Shown here: piece by piece, positions 10,699 through 22,623 of the stretch
Numbering within the stretch: position 1 is the first letter of the stretch
Layout: every line of letters starts with the position of its first letter
DNA from: Primulina eburnea
Taxonomy: Eukaryota > Streptophyta > Magnoliopsida > Lamiales > Gesneriaceae
Reading direction: 5' to 3'
NCBI RefSeq assembly: GCF_022965805.1
Contig: NW_027331019.1
Coordinates: forward strand, 1-64,000
Length of the DNA stretch: 64,000 bases
The notes under the pieces: model-generated
What the model saw: the letters and a program-made list of their open reading frames with translations, nothing else
What the model was told of the DNA's origin: nothing
Databases searched by the model: none
Program-made: the position numbers and the translations under genes

Positions 10699-13600
10699 TC
10701 AGAATAATTCGGGGTGTTTCTGTCGCATACTTGCTTCTGTCTCCCATGTCGCTTCTTCGATGCCATGACGACTCCACTGAACTTTCACAAGTGGAATATT
10801 CTTCGTTCTGAGTTGCTTGTTTTTCCGATCAAGAATCTGTATCGGTTGTTCCACATAGCTCAACGTCTGATCAAGTTCAGCTTCGTCAGGTTGAATGACA
10901 TGAGAAATATCTGGCATATATTTTCGCAACATTGATACATGAAACACGTCATGTATTCCGGATAGAGAAGGAGGAAGTGCTAGTCGATAAGCTCGATCGC
11001 CAATCTTCTCAAGAATCTCGTAAGGACCAATGTATCGAGGAGATAGTTTCCCGCGTTTGCCAAATCTTACAATGCCTCTGAATGGAGAAATCTTTAAGAA
11101 TACTCTATCTCCTGCCTCGAATACTAACGGTCTACGTCTGATATTGGCGTATTTAGCTTGTCTATCTTGTGCCGTCTTCATTCTCTTCTGAATGACTTTC
11201 ACCTTCTCAGTCATGTCACGAATCATATCTGGCCCAAGTTCTGGTACCTCTGACACGTCATCCCAATATAGCGGAGATCTGCACTTCTTGCCATACAAAG
11301 CTTCAAACGGTGCCATCTCAATACTCGTTTGATAGCTATTATTGTAGGAGAATTCGCAAAGAGGTAGGGAATCTTGCCAACTAGTACCAAAGTCTAGTAC
11401 TACGGCTCTCAACATATCCTCTAGTGTCTGGATAGTCCGCTCTGACTGTCCGTCGGTCTGAGGATGGTAAGCAGTACTCAGGTGTAATGTCGTACCTAAG
11501 GCCTGCTGCAAACTGTGCCAAAAGTGTGAAGTGAATCGTGGATCACGATCTGATACGATAGACTTCGGCACTCCATGTAATCTGACTACCTCTCGAACAT
11601 ATAACTCCGCCATCTGATCATGCCGATATGTCATTCTATACGGGATGAAACAAGCTGATTTGGTCAATCTGTCAATAATGACCCAAATCGAATCACAGCC
11701 ACGGGAAGATCGGGGTAACTTCGTCACAAAGTCCATGGAAATATGATCCCATTTCCATTCAGGAATAGATAAACTCTGCAGTAACCCTCCGGGTTTCTTC
11801 CTCTCGGCCTTCACCTGTTGGCAATTCAAGCACTTAGACACATATTCTGCGATGTCTGACTTCATCTGCTTCCACCAGAACTGTGTCTTCAGATCATTGT
11901 ACATCTTTCGGCCACCAGGATGAATACTAAACCGACTACAATGTGCTTCAGACATAATCTGATGTCTCAAATCTGAAACATCCGGCACAACTAGACGGTT
12001 ATTTACGTATAACACATCCTCACGCACCCGATATTCTGATACGTGCCCTGTTCTGACCATCTGAATCGATCTTTGTACATTTTGATCTGTTCTTTGTGCT
12101 TCTTTTATTCTTCTGATCAAATTTGGTTCGACTTGAATAGTGGCAAGTCGTAGTGGCTTCCTATCTGGGTCAAAATCTAATCCAGAGAAACAGCAATTCT
12201 CAACAAGTTTCGTAACACCTATCGTCGATAAGGATAAGGCACATACCTTTCGACTCAAGGCATCAGCTACTGCATTCGACTTTCCCGGATAATATTTGAT
12301 TTCACAATCAAAATCTTTTAAAAGATCTAGCCATCTACGCTGCCTCATATTCAATTCTGACTGAGAAAACAAATACTTTAAGCTTTTATGGTCTGAAAAG
12401 ATCTCGAATTTCTCGCCATAAAGATAATGGCGCCAGATCTTCAGTGCAAATACAATAGCCGCCAATTCAAGATCATGAATGGGGTATCGCGTCTCGTGAG
12501 TCTTCAATTGTCTCGAGGCATATGCAACCACATGCCCTCGCTGCATAAGAATACATCCCAAACCTCTGTGAGAGGCATCGCAATATACAACAAAATTACC
12601 CGTACCTGAAGGAATCATCAGGACAGGTGCACTGGTCAGCCTCTTCTTCAATTCCAAAAAGCTAGACTCACATTCCTCAGACCATAAGAATGGTGCATTC
12701 TTCTGTGTCAATTGCGTAATTGGCTTCGCAATACGAGAGAAATCTTGGATGAATCGTCTATAGTATCCCGCGAGACCCATGAAACTGCGTATTTCAGGTA
12801 CAGAAGTCGGTCTCGGCCAACTAATCACAGCTTCCACTTTACTCGGATCTACGGAGATACCATCTCCCGATATGATATGTCCCAAAAAGACAACTCGGTT
12901 CAACCAAAATTCGCACTTTGACAATTTGGCATACAATCTCTCATTTCTCAGTGTTTGCAACACAATTCTGAGATGTTCTGCATGCTCATTCCGGTTCTTA
13001 GAATACACCAGAATATCATCGATAAAGACAATAACAAAATCATCCAAATACCTCTGAAAGATTTGATTCATCAAGCCCATGAATACTGCCGGAGCATTTG
13101 TCAAACCAAAAGGCATAACAATGAATTCGTAATGCCCATACCTGGTTCGAAATGCTGTCTTCGGTATGTCTACATCTCGAACTCTGAGCTGATGATACCC
13201 AGAACGCAAATCAATCTTCGAATAGACAGAAGATCCTTGCAACTGATCAAACAGATCATCAATCCTAGGCAAAGGATATTTATTCTTGATCGTTGCCTTA
13301 TTCAGTTGCCTATAATCGATACACAACCGCATCGATCCATCTTTCTTTCGCACAAATAACACTGGAGCGCCCCAAGGAGATACACTAGGCCTGATATATC
13401 CCTTGGCTAGAAGATCTTCTAACTGTGCTTTCAGTTCTTTGAGTTCGATGGGTGCCATCCTATATGGAGCTCTTGAAATAGGAGTGGTACCTGGAATAAG
13501 ATCGATACTAAAATCTACCTCTCGAACTGGAGGTAACCCTGGAATCTCCTCTGGAAAAATATCTGGAAATTCCCGTACTACTGGCAGATCTGCCAATGCC

Positions 13601-15234
13601 GGGCTAGCTTTCTGAACATCTACAGCATACACAAGGAACCCATCTGCTCCTTTCTGCAATAGCTTATTCATAGACAAAGCCGAGATCAAGGGAATCCGAG
13701 ATCTGGAACCCTTCCCGTAGAATTTCCACTCGTCTGTCATTTCGGGTCTGAATCTGACAATCTTGTGAAAACAATCCACGGTGGCTCGATACTTTGTTAG
13801 CATGTCAATACCCACTATACAGTCAAAGTCATCTAATCCGAGTACTATGCAATCTAGATCAATTTCATGACCCTCAAACCATAAGATGCAATGTCTAACC
13901 GTGGTCACAGCTATCAAACCACTTCCCATCGGAGAAGTAATAGACACGACATCTAATAACGACTCAACAGGCAGAGAATGCAATAATGCAAATCGTTCTG
14001 ATATGAATGTATGCGATGCACCCGTATCTATTAATATATAAGCAGGATAACCGCAAAGAGAACAGTTACCTGCTATGACATCATCTGGGGCATCCTGTGC
14101 TTGCTCTTCAGTCAAGGCAAACACTTGAGCCTGTTGTCTCTGAGGCTGACTTCCTGGCTGGCCACCTCTGGCTCGAGGCTGGGTCTGTGCTGGTGGCGGC
14201 TGAAATGAGTGAACAGATGAAGCTTGCCTCTCAGGCTGAGTCACGGAAGCAGACGATCCTGCAGCCTGGAATCTCGATGCACCACTTCTCTTAGGACAGA
14301 CCTTGGCATAATGCCCTGGTTGCTTGCATACGTTACACCTGCCCACTACACCTTGACATTGTTCTGTGGCATGCTTACCTCCACATGTACTGCAATATCC
14401 ACTCATCGCCTCTAAACTCTGGCCAAGACCTCTCTGCCTTGATCCGCTGGAGCTCGAAGAACTGCTCCCTGCCCTCTTAAACTGTTTGCCCTTCGCTTTC
14501 AACTGATCCTTGCGTCCGCTGATGCTACCACCACTTTCGAAACGAGGAGGAGGAACTTGAGATGGAGGTAGTGGAGGTCTCGGACTCGGAGCCACATACG
14601 GAACACTCCGTTGTCTCAGCAATCCTGCTTCTGCTCCTTTGGCACGATTCAATGCATCCGAGAAGTTATCAGGTCTCCCAGTATTGACCAACGTAAAGAT
14701 ATCTGGATTCAGGCCATTTATAAACTGATCCGCCATGGCCTCATCATTACCTGAAACGTGAGGTGCAAAGCGAAGCAAAGAAGAAAATTTAGCAACGTAC
14801 TCTTCGATGTTCAGTTGCCCTTGCTTCAGGTTTGCAAATTCAGCGCCTTTATCTTTACGGTAGGATACAGGGAAGAATCGTTGATAGAACTCAGTTTTGA
14901 ACACCTTCCAAGTAATCTCGGTACCCCGCTGCTCTAAAGCTCTCCTAATGTTCAACCACCAATGTTTAGCAATGTCTTGCAGTTGATGGCCAATGAGTTT
15001 CACTCGCTTCTCGTCACTATACCCTAGAGACTCGAATAACATCTCGATATCCTCCAACCAGCTTTCGCATTCAATTGCATTTTCTGTGCCCTTTAAGGTC
15101 GGTGGTCGGAATGACTGGAATCGCTTCAGCAACGTCTCCATAGGGGTCGCTGTAACATCCATAGGATCTCCGGATGTACTCCCCTGTTCTGGTGCTAATG
15201 GTCGTAGAGGTACTGCTGCTCTTCGAGGAGGCAT
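10699..15234 (-). CDS. gag-pol: GYP3 Gag-Pol polyprotein (1511 aa, intact)
   Basis: This one reading frame encodes all the replication proteins. The Gag core is at about 40-200. Two Cys/His knuckles follow: C281-C284-H288-C293 and C300-C303-H308-C313. The aspartic protease motif is DTGAS at D403. RT spans about 600-790, with FIDD at 737-740. RNase H has D885, E923, D948 and D991. The integrase finger is H1098-H1105-C1135-C1138 and its DD35E triad is D1168, D1229 and E1265. GPY is at 1403-1405, and the chromodomain-like tail is at about 1461-1508. The start is MPPRR, matching the Gag starts of related elements. No frameshift separates Gag from Pol, so their ratio must be set after translation or by RNA choice. 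No key residue is missing. It is an active or very recently active chromovirus, probably of the Tekay/Del type. Confidence 0.97.
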   Translation of the reverse strand: MPPRRAAVPLRPLAPEQGSTSGDPMDVTATPMETLLKRFQSFRPPTLKGTENAIECESWLEDIEMLFESLGYSDEKRVKLIGHQLQDIAKHWWLNIRRALEQRGTEITWKVFKTEFYQRFFPVSYRKDKGAEFANLKQGQLNIEEYVAKFSSLLRFAPHVSGNDEAMADQFINGLNPDIFTLVNTGRPDNFSDALNRAKGAEAGLLRQRSVPYVAPSPRPPLPPSQVPPPRFESGGSISGRKDQLKAKGKQFKRAGSSSSSSSGSRQRGLGQSLEAMSGYCSTCGGKHATEQCQGVVGRCNVCKQPGHYAKVCPKRSGASRFQAAGSSASVTQPERQASSVHSFQPPPAQTQPRARGGQPGSQPQRQQAQVFALTEEQAQDAPDDVIAGNCSLCGYPAYILIDTGASHTFISERFALLHSLPVESLLDVVSITSPMGSGLIAVTTVRHCILWFEGHEIDLDCIVLGLDDFDCIVGIDMLTKYRATVDCFHKIVRFRPEMTDEWKFYGKGSRSRIPLISALSMNKLLQKGADGFLVYAVDVQKASPALADLPVVREFPDIFPEEIPGLPPVREVDFSIDLIPGTTPISRAPYRMAPIELKELKAQLEDLLAKGYIRPSVSPWGAPVLFVRKKDGSMRLCIDYRQLNKATIKNKYPLPRIDDLFDQLQGSSVYSKIDLRSGYHQLRVRDVDIPKTAFRTRYGHYEFIVMPFGLTNAPAVFMGLMNQIFQRYLDDFVIVFIDDILVYSKNRNEHAEHLRIVLQTLRNERLYAKLSKCEFWLNRVVFLGHIISGDGISVDPSKVEAVISWPRPTSVPEIRSFMGLAGYYRRFIQDFSRIAKPITQLTQKNAPFLWSEECESSFLELKKRLTSAPVLMIPSGTGNFVVYCDASHRGLGCILMQRGHVVAYASRQLKTHETRYPIHDLELAAIVFALKIWRHYLYGEKFEIFSDHKSLKYLFSQSELNMRQRRWLDLLKDFDCEIKYYPGKSNAVADALSRKVCALSLSTIGVTKLVENCCFSGLDFDPDRKPLRLATIQVEPNLIRRIKEAQRTDQNVQRSIQMVRTGHVSEYRVREDVLYVNNRLVVPDVSDLRHQIMSEAHCSRFSIHPGGRKMYNDLKTQFWWKQMKSDIAEYVSKCLNCQQVKAERKKPGGLLQSLSIPEWKWDHISMDFVTKLPRSSRGCDSIWVIIDRLTKSACFIPYRMTYRHDQMAELYVREVVRLHGVPKSIVSDRDPRFTSHFWHSLQQALGTTLHLSTAYHPQTDGQSERTIQTLEDMLRAVVLDFGTSWQDSLPLCEFSYNNSYQTSIEMAPFEALYGKKCRSPLYWDDVSEVPELGPDMIRDMTEKVKVIQKRMKTAQDRQAKYANIRRRPLVFEAGDRVFLKISPFRGIVRFGKRGKLSPRYIGPYEILEKIGDRAYRLALPPSLSGIHDVFHVSMLRKYMPDISHVIQPDEAELDQTLSYVEQPIQILDRKNKQLRTKNIPLVKVQWSRHGIEEATWETEASMRQKHPELF

Positions 15235-15468
15235 GTATCTAATAATCCAACTGATTAGAATACAAGATATACAACTGTCTCAGCCCTTCTCTAGTCAGTT
15301 ACCTCTGATCTAGAATCGGTTCTGATTCAGTTTATTACATGCTGTAATAAATCAAATACCAAACAACATGTAATAAAGAAAGCAATAAACATGCTAGCAC
15401 AGCATAAGAAAGGAAGATGACTCGATCTACCCCGCTCATTCTACTCTATCTCACTCTACAGAACCTAA
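15235..15468 (-). other. GYP3 untranslated leader
   Basis: About 230 bases lie between the primer site and the gag ATG. No gene is visible. The text at 15300-15480 is shared with GYP6 and GYP7 (for example the ATCTACCCCGCTCATTCT stretch), so the leader is conserved in the group and may carry packaging signals. Confidence 0.6.
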
Positions 15469-15481
15469 GGCTCTGATACCA
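15469..15481 (-). other. GYP3 primer-binding site (tRNA-iMet)
   Basis: TGGTATCAGAGCC on the minus strand follows the 5' LTR after the five bases ACAGG. It is complementary to initiator tRNA-Met. Confidence 0.95.
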
Positions 15482-15486
15482 CCTGT

Positions 15487-17275
15487 TGTGGGGACCCGGG
15501 CTCTAACTCTTTTCTTTGGGATAAAATGGATCGTTAAATAAAAAGTGGGTCAAATTTTTGCTTTTAAACATTCACTCTAATGCATATAAACAAGCATCAT
15601 ATTTTTATTTAATTACAACATGAACACATAATATACATATCCTGTCTGGTACGTACTCAATAATCCAGTGTTCAACTACAGTACATAACAAGGTACAACT
15701 ACTAGCCATCTGCTATGCCCGTGATCACCACGCTATGTCCGTCTCTCATCCTCTGCGTGACCCAGATCCTGCCCCACCTGTTGTTATGCACACATACAGA
15801 CATAACAACAGCCGGAAAACCGGTGAGAACAAATCCCAGTATAAACATGTATAAAGGCATATAATCAATTAAACATGAAACATGCTATCATGAATGACAC
15901 CATATGCACATGCAATGCAATGCGAATCAAACCATGTCTGGACTCGACTCGACTAGAACTCTAGGGATCCCGGGTGAACAAGACGTCACTACCTACCCTC
16001 CAATCGGGGTAATGTACGTCTCATTCCTAGACTTCGGTCTGAGCTGTATCAACGGCAGCAATAAGAGTAATGCCTACTCCTATTCTGAGATACACCGAAA
16101 CGTCTAGCTGACAATACCTGTCAAAGACTCTCCTATCTCATATGCAATGAATATCAATATGTAAACAACGTATAATCACATTCATATCTGAATATCATAC
16201 TGATCATACATGCTTGAATACAATTCTGAAATCAAAGCATAAACATGTTAAAAGAATGAATATAATGCTATACACAATTCATAACATGTTACCACATATC
16301 TAGTAATACTCGTATGTGATTTTGGTTGGGAAACTCAAATAATAGCTTATTTGAGTTACATCTCCCCAAACAAAACATGACTTATACCTTTCGTTGCACA
16401 ATTGATGTCGCTGTCACCAATACGAATCTGAAATGGAAATGTTGATACACAATTTATCAATTACTAATCCAAATCAGCACCTATCTATATATTAAACATT
16501 CTATATCAATTCCCCCAATTTCTAACTGATAATGGTATAAATCTGGTACCAACACCCAGTCAATTCAACTCTAAAATTCATAACAATTCGATACGGTGTC
16601 CGTTCTTAAATCCGTTTGGAATTATACGATGTCTAATATGTCAGAAACAACATATATGAATCATATCTGATTCCTGCAATATCATAATTTCAAGACATGC
16701 CAAAACATAGTAAAACTTACGTCCACCCGTAGCCTACAACGATAGGAACACGGTACCGAAGTCGGATTTCAAATCTGGCGGACGGATTGCAAACTACAAG
16801 CGTAAGAATTTCCAAAAGCTCTCCGTAGCTTTTCCTTTCTGATTCTTATCAGATTTATGAGGGAAATACGTTTATATATCTCGCCACTTGCATGCCAATG
16901 AAACGTGGCTCTTTCTTGCAACTTCGCTGGCGCTCGGGCGGTCGAAACTTACCGCCCGGGCGCGAGCTCGGCGCTCGGGCGGTCAAGTTCTACCGCCCGG
17001 GCGCGGAACGTTCTGCCGCGAGGTGTGAGACGCTGGCGCTCGGGCGGTCATAAATTACCGCCCGGGCGCCACACCTTCTGCCCGAACATCTTCCTATTGA
17101 GCATTGGCGCTCGGGCGGTCACTTTCTACCGCTCGGGCGCCACTAGTTCTGCCCGGTATTGGTGAAATTTATATTCTTTGTCCAATCTAGTCTCGTAATG
17201 GCCCGTTTACAATTATATCTATTTACTTCACAAATCTTATAGCAAATTACGATAATCAAATCCTCGGGCATTACA
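15487..17275 (-). repeat. GYP3 5' LTR
   Basis: It is 1789 bp long, the same length as the 3' LTR and apparently identical apart from one base in the hairpin array. It carries the array at 16926-17150, the TATA box at 16871-16880 and the double hairpin at 15778-15823. Confidence 0.95.
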
Positions 17276-17280
17276 TCTTT

Positions 17281-17909
17281 TGAGATATACCTCGTTTGTT
17301 GGGGCCGCTCAGCCCTATTCTGTATTGTGGACGATGGGGCATCGAGAGCTACAGTGTCCGACGGGACCCGCGGGCTCTGATGACCTGGACATTGCAGGTC
17401 CACGTCTTGATGATGAGTGTGGGAGCCAAAACATGCCTAGGGCAGATCAGAGACTACACACTCAGGCGCCTCTAGACTGAGCATGAGATTCTTGACTTGA
17501 TCCCTGATATCCGAGCATATTGCATTTCGCATGCATCATATCAGTTTGTATACTCGTACATTCTCGTATTGGGCGATTGTCGCTCACGTCCTTGTTTTCA
17601 TCTTGGGCACCCCATTCCACGAGGCAGGTCTTAGGTTGGACGGTTTGCACGACCAGGGCAGTGGCTAGAGCTGTTGGGTTTCGGTGGTGATCCAGTGGAG
17701 GTTTTCTGTGGTTTATCGTTTTCTCGTCAGGGTTATGTGTTGTATTTGTTATGGTTGTATTAATGTTTAAGACTGATGTTATTGCTCTGCTTTTCGTTTG
17801 GGTTGTAAGATGATTAAGTATTTGGTTTCCGCTGTTTAATTGTTGGTATTAAGTTTAATGTTGCATGTTTATTAGTCTGTTTAGTAGTGGCTCGGGTAAG
17901 GGCGCTACA
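17281..17909 (+). repeat. GYP2 3' LTR, right part
   Basis: It continues the LTR interrupted at 8806 and ends GGGCGCTACA. It matches 5147-5784 with a handful of substitutions. Confidence 0.9.
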
Positions 17910-18512
17910 GTGTTACAACTGGCAGACAGTCAGAATGTATTGTCCAGATATTGGAAGATTTTGGTAGAGCTATATAGTGCTGGATGTTAGCACTAATGGA
18001 TATGACTTAGTATCACTATGTGATAATACCTATCAGCCTACCAGATTGGTAATGAGATAGTTACAGTCAGGACAGTATACAGTGGATACTACAGATTTCT
18101 TTTCCTTTTGAAGAAAATTCGAAGGAAGGCAAGGATAGTTCAGAATGAACAGATTTAAGAAACCAACGTCGGATGATGACGATTGGTCTTTGGAGCTAAA
18201 GACTGTATAAGTCCTTGATTGGGATAAACAGATTAGAGAACAACTACTGTTATTGTTTTGCTATGGACGGTGATTGGTTTATACGGATGTTGTATAACCA
18301 GCATGGCAAGATTGATTCTGTCAGAGTTAGTTTAAGAAGTATCATGATAGTATACTTCATGAAGTCTTATTCCAGACTTGGAATCAGAGGTTGATACAAT
18401 AAAGAGATTAAAGAACGGGTTCATTGAGATGAGTTTGATTTAAACTCTGTTATACATTTCTTCTAATATATCTGAATTGATTACTTATGAGTTCGAGGAC
18501 GAACTCAGATCT
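17910..18512 (+). pseudogene. GYP1 decayed pol region (right part)
   Basis: It continues the sequence interrupted at 4451. It has no open frame but matches the GYP6 interior at about 34260-34790 in reverse complement. A few integrase-like words remain, such as a relic of the segment around [10 protein letters not shown] near 17920. It ends at the stem-loop and polypurine tract. Confidence 0.65.
18489..18506 (+). other. Stem-loop before GYP1 polypurine tract
   Basis: GAGTTCG-AGGA-CGAACTC has a perfect 7-bp stem with the common AGGA loop. Confidence 0.65.
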
Positions 18513-18526
18513 AAGAGGGGGAGAAA
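18513..18526 (+). other. GYP1 polypurine tract
   Basis: AAGAGGGGGAGAAA directly precedes the LTR start TGTAAGG at 18527. Confidence 0.85.
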
Positions 18527-18678
18527 TGTAAGGCCCGAGAAATTTATCCCATTTAATCTAAAAGGATTTGGCGATGCTTATTATAATCTATGGTTGATAA
18601 TTAAGATGATTATAGACGGAACGGATCAGACCGAGAAAGCCGAAAGAAGAAATCTCATTAAGTGGGAAGATTATGCTT

Positions 18679-18852
18679 GGCGCATATGCGCGACGAAAAT
18701 GGCGCATATGCGCGACTTAAATGGCGCATATGCGCGGGTTAGGCAGAATGATTGGCGCATATGCGCGGCATAAATGGCGCATATGCGCGAGTAGGCAAAA
18801 TGCTGGTGTGAGCTACTGGCGCATATGCGCGACATTGTTGGCGCATATGCGC
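18679..18852. repeat. U3 array of GGCGCATATGCGC palindromes
   Basis: Seven copies of GGCGCATATGCGC start at about 18679, 18701, 18723, 18753, 18774, 18818 and 18840. The core GCGCATATGCGC is a perfect 12-bp palindrome. Spacers differ in length and sequence. Confidence 0.9.
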
Positions 18853-18902
18853 GAAACGTGCTGAACATGCACGATGCCACTTGCTCTCTTGCATGTCATG
18901 GA

Positions 18903-18925
18903 TGTATATATATATATATATATAC
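18903..18925 (+). promoter_or_regulatory. TATA run of GYP1 LTR
   Basis: An alternating TA stretch lies about 50 bases after the palindrome array, where the U3 promoter is expected. Confidence 0.55.
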
Positions 18926-19755
18926 AAGCGAAATCCTTCAGAATTCAGAGAGGAAATCAAGAGTTTGGGCGAGAGTTTCAATTCGTGATTTTGGAAATTA
19001 AGTACGAGAAATTCATCCGTCAGAATTGAAATCCGACTTCGGTACTGTGTTCCTATTAACACAGTCTACAACTGGACGTAAGTTTTGTTACGTTTAGACA
19101 TGATTTGAAATTATGCTATGGTCAGAATTGAAAAGAATTCATATATGATGTTCTTGTTATGTTAGACATCATAGAATCAAATTCAGATTGAGAAACAGAC
19201 TGTTTATACATTTGTTAGGATTTTTGGAGTAATTTGACTGAGATTTCATATCAGAATGGTATTGTTAGCAAGATTATGACTTGTATCGATATTGATAACG
19301 AAGTATGATATTTTATCTGTGATTTTGAGACCGACGGGGTTATCAAGACTGTGTTTCTATACCGTTGAAACATCAGTTGATTCAGATTATTTAGATTCAG
19401 AAATGAATTCGATTGTATTGTGATATCGTTGATATGAAGTAGATTGTATCTTGTTCAAATATTGATACGATTACGTACTGATTTGAGTATTGATCAGAAC
19501 AGATTGTGTCTTGAGTTATTCACTGATACAGCGTATTCGATATTGTCATTTCAGATTTGATATGGACAGATTCGAGACATCGTCTTCGTCAGATCAGGAA
19601 GACAAAGGTATAATTCATATGATATTCGGGAAGACATAACTCAAATAAGATCCTATTTGAGTTTCCCAATAAAATCACATACTAGATTATCGTTATATTC
19701 TGATATGAATATGCTTTGTTTATAGATTTATATGCATTGCATTTAAGATAGGAGA

Positions 19756-19760
19756 GTCGT
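19756..19760. repeat. Target-site duplication of GYP4 (GTCGT)
   Basis: GTCGT at 19756-19760 recurs at 30335-30339, just outside the TG...CA ends of GYP4. Confidence 0.92.
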
Positions 19761-20848
19761 TGTAACGTACCATACTTTTACTACTTGAAATTTGCGGAAA
19801 AATAAAATTTTTTATTCAAATAAAACATCCGTACGGTCGTCACCCGATATTCATAAATTTTCTTTAAAATAATCCATCATCAAATAAAAGTTTGCTAAAA
19901 GAACGCTGTCTCAAAACATCTCACATTCAAATCATAAAAATTCAGAGTATTTAAAACTGTGCTTAAAAACATAAACTTGCGGTCCTCGGGTTTAGCCTGC
20001 CGCTCAGCCCAAGCCTGCCCCTTGGTCGCCACCTCCTGTCTCCTGTTCATCGTACTCACCTGCATCGATCAAGTCTAGTGAGTCTAAAGATTCAACACGT
20101 ATAAACTGGAAATAACGAGTACTACATAATAAAATCGCATGCATCTTTAATATAGGACATACATAAATTTAAATTGAACTTGCATAAACTTCAACTTGAA
20201 ATAAACTTGAACTTGAACATACATACTACGACGTGCCATGATAATAAACTTTTCTTAAACATGCTATCATACTTCACATACTTGGCTGCATAATTTTACG
20301 TAGAGGATGTTTCAAAGCAAGTGACCCTTAACATGATAAACGCCTGATCAGACTCACCACATTACTGGGCTAACAGGGACGTATCCACTGCCGCATACAT
20401 AAGATCCCTGTTCATAATTTAACAGGCCAGTTGATCCACGTTCATAATTTAACGCTTCACAACCACGATCTAACCCGTTCATAATTTAATGGGCGGATTG
20501 GTCCCCGTTCATGATTTAACGCTTTCCAATCCTAACTTTCTTTGGTCACAAGACAATTAGCATACCTCAAAACTTAACACATTTCCTTTGCACGTCGTAC
20601 ATACTTACTTGGCGTTGAGGGATTTGTTGGACTTCGACTGGGGCCGTTGCTGCAACTTACTAACGTGAATTTCATACTTAACTTGCATTACTTAGACGTA
20701 GAAAACTCATGCTTACTCTCAAGCTCAATCATATCTCAGGATCTTCTACAATTTCCCACGACACGCCCTTAATAATCCTTGCACTAACCCATAACATCAA
20801 ACTTAAAATGAACTTACAAATATTTCCCAAAAACAATGGTACACGGAC

Positions 20849-21105
20849 CCCGTGCTTGGGTCCGGGAGAGGGTCCGTGTACGCACTGCCTAGAATGTGTC
20901 GGAAAACGGAAGGGGCACGGACCCCGTGTTTGGGTCCGGAAGGGGGTCCGTGTAGGTACTGCATGTCAAGTGTCTCGAAAAGGAAAGGACACGGACCCCG
21001 TGTGAGGGTCCGGGTTAAGGTCCGTGTGGCTACTGTCTTGGAACACCAAATGGAAAACAAAGGCACGGACCCCGTGCTCGGGTCCGTGTGGGGGTCCGTC
21101 TGCAC
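20849..21105. repeat. U3 array of CACGGACCCCGTG / GGGTCCGTG hairpins
   Basis: Four units begin with CACGGACCCCGTG and close with GGGTCCGTG or GGTCCGTG after about 15-25 bases. Each can fold back on itself. The other LTR has the same four units at 28597-28853. Confidence 0.85.
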
Positions 21106-21975
21106 ACTGTACGAAGAAACCTGCGAGAAAACTTATGCACATGCCTACACACCCAAATTGACACTTGAACACTAGGATTCAACACCTTAAGGACACCATA
21201 ACATTTCATAAAACTTATATAAACACTTCAAGATACGACGTCCACCATACTACCCAATACAACGCTAATTAGCATTTGACATCAATCGAATTCCTACGAC
21301 TTTAAACTAATTCGAACGCCTAACGACGCCCAACAAAACCTTGAAAAATACAACAAACCTCAATACTAACATACTCCTACGCAGCAACGATCGCCCGTCG
21401 ATTTCCAACGAAGCCTGCAACACTGAAACTTCAAGAATTATCAATAACATAACTTTTCTGAAACGCAGTTTGCGCAGTTCCACAAAAAACGCCATAACTC
21501 ATTCAATATTTGTCCAAAAATTTTGAACCATATATCAAATCGAAGGTATTGAAAAGTTCTACGTTTTTGTCGTTGAAAAATTTCCCAAAGTATGAACAGA
21601 AAAATCGCAGTTTTGGCATGAACAGTAAAAACGAGTTTTAGATCTAAAAATTTTCCTTCGAAATTGATACGATTCATGATCCGCTCAAACTACTATCATC
21701 ATACATAACTTTTACGCATAAAAACAACGCAATACGATATATGACTTCATCGACACAGCAAGAACAGATTATACGTGCCTTTTGATGATAACGTTACCGA
21801 AAGACGACACCGAAGCGGAGATGGAGAGAGGCTCGATCCGGGATGAACGCGGCACCGTTTCTCTAGAAATAAAATCACGAAATCTGCTGGAATTTGAGAG
21901 GGAAGGGGGACGGCTGCTATGCTCTTTGAAGAACCCTAGTTTTCTCTTTTAAAATAATAAATCTAGAATGAAACT

Positions 21976-22046
21976 TGTGTGTATGTGTTTAGGCGTGAGT
22001 TAGTGTGTGTAAAAGTGTGTTTGTGTGTGTGTGGCGTGTGTTTTAG
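21976..22046. repeat. GT-rich simple repeat in GYP4 LTR
   Basis: Imperfect GTGTGT tracts, also present at 29724-29794 in the other LTR. No function is evident. Confidence 0.7.
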
Positions 22047-22587
22047 ATTAATTAGGAGACTAATTGCTTAATTAAAAATAATTATCTACTAATCAAAAAC
22101 TAACTCTCCTATACCTTTTAAATGAAACTCTATAATTAAAAATATAACACTCCATACTAGACCTTGAAAGTTCTAAAATCATAAACTCACAAAAATAATT
22201 AAATTTAGGATTCAAAATACTAACATCTCATAAAATACTAAATTTTAAAAGTTTTAAACTCTTAAAATCACTAAATAAATATTTAGGCTCAAAAATGCTA
22301 AAACTCACTAAATTATTTAAAATGCCCCCAAACTCAACTTAAAATAAAATACCATCTTTAAAATTGCCAAAAATCGTCACCGGGTCTTTTCCTCAATCCC
22401 GCCTCGAATGATCGCCTGAAACATGAAACTCGAAAGACGTTTTAACGTGCATTACATAAACGTAATTAAATTAAAAATAATGCATTTAAATAATTATGCA
22501 TGTCTAAACTCCTTTTAAAATAAGTTAAATGCTTTAATAATTTAAATAGATGCATGGGCTATACGTGTACTGAAATCGGGTTCTACA

Positions 22588-22602
22588 GTTCCTCCCCCAC
22601 TT
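22588..22602 (-). other. GYP4 polypurine tract
   Basis: On the minus strand AAGTGGGGGAGGAAC precedes the 3' LTR. A related but imperfect stem-loop (TTTCG-AGGA-CGAAA) is at 22611-22626. Confidence 0.8.
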
Positions 22603-22623
22603 ATATAAGTTTCGTCCTCGAAA

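Larger units (their letters stand above)
8807..17275 (-). mobile_element. GYP3: complete young Ty3/gypsy chromovirus
   Basis: This 8469-bp element has two 1789-bp LTRs, a primer site, a single uninterrupted gag-pol frame, a polypurine tract and perfect 5-bp TSDs. Reading the LTRs side by side I find one difference (A at 10257 against C at 16937), which points to a very recent insertion. It is the only element in the window that looks autonomous, and so is a candidate source of enzymes for its defective relatives. Confidence 0.95.
4452..17909 (+). mobile_element. GYP2: internally deleted Ty3/gypsy element, split by GYP3
   Basis: It has two LTRs (4452-5784, and 8102-8806 plus 17281-17909), a primer site, a pol remnant, a polypurine tract and a 5-bp TSD. 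Gag, protease and most of RT are missing. I counted about 15 differences between the roughly 1333-bp LTRs by eye, so it is older than GYP3, which sits inside its 3' LTR, and younger than GYP1, which it interrupts. It is non-autonomous in its present form. Confidence 0.9.
18527..19760 (+). repeat. GYP1 3' LTR, truncated
   Basis: It starts TGTAAGGCCCGAGAAATT, the same as the solo LTR at 51285, and carries the CATATG palindrome array and a TATA run. The splice-donor-like GACGTAAGTTTT follows near 19078. GYP4 interrupts it at 19761. Beyond GYP4 only about 13 more bases of gypsy LTR (to about 30347) can be followed before copia-like LTR sequence begins. Confidence 0.85.
19761..22587 (-). repeat. 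GYP4 3' LTR
   Basis: On the plus strand it starts TGTAACGTACC and ends GGGTTCTACA. It contains a GGTCCGTG hairpin array (20849-21105), a GT-rich stretch (21976-22046) and AT-rich flanks. The short frames at 20709-21175 and 21307-21677 come from the repeats and recur in the other LTR. Confidence 0.92.

Noticed and set aside
12955..13359. Plus-strand frame of 134 codons opposite GYP3 RT
   Set aside because: It is a mirror frame of the intact gag-pol. A similar shadow appears opposite GYP7 RT.
18679..18852. Regularly spaced palindromes resembling a CRISPR array
   Set aside because: Spacers are short and irregular, repeats are only 12-13 bp, there is no leader or cas gene, and the array lies within a plant retrotransposon LTR upstream of its TATA box.
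20803..21175. Repetitive frames with TDPHTDPSTGS-like text on both strands
   Set aside because: They are translations of the GC-rich hairpin array in the GYP4 LTR, in several frames at once.
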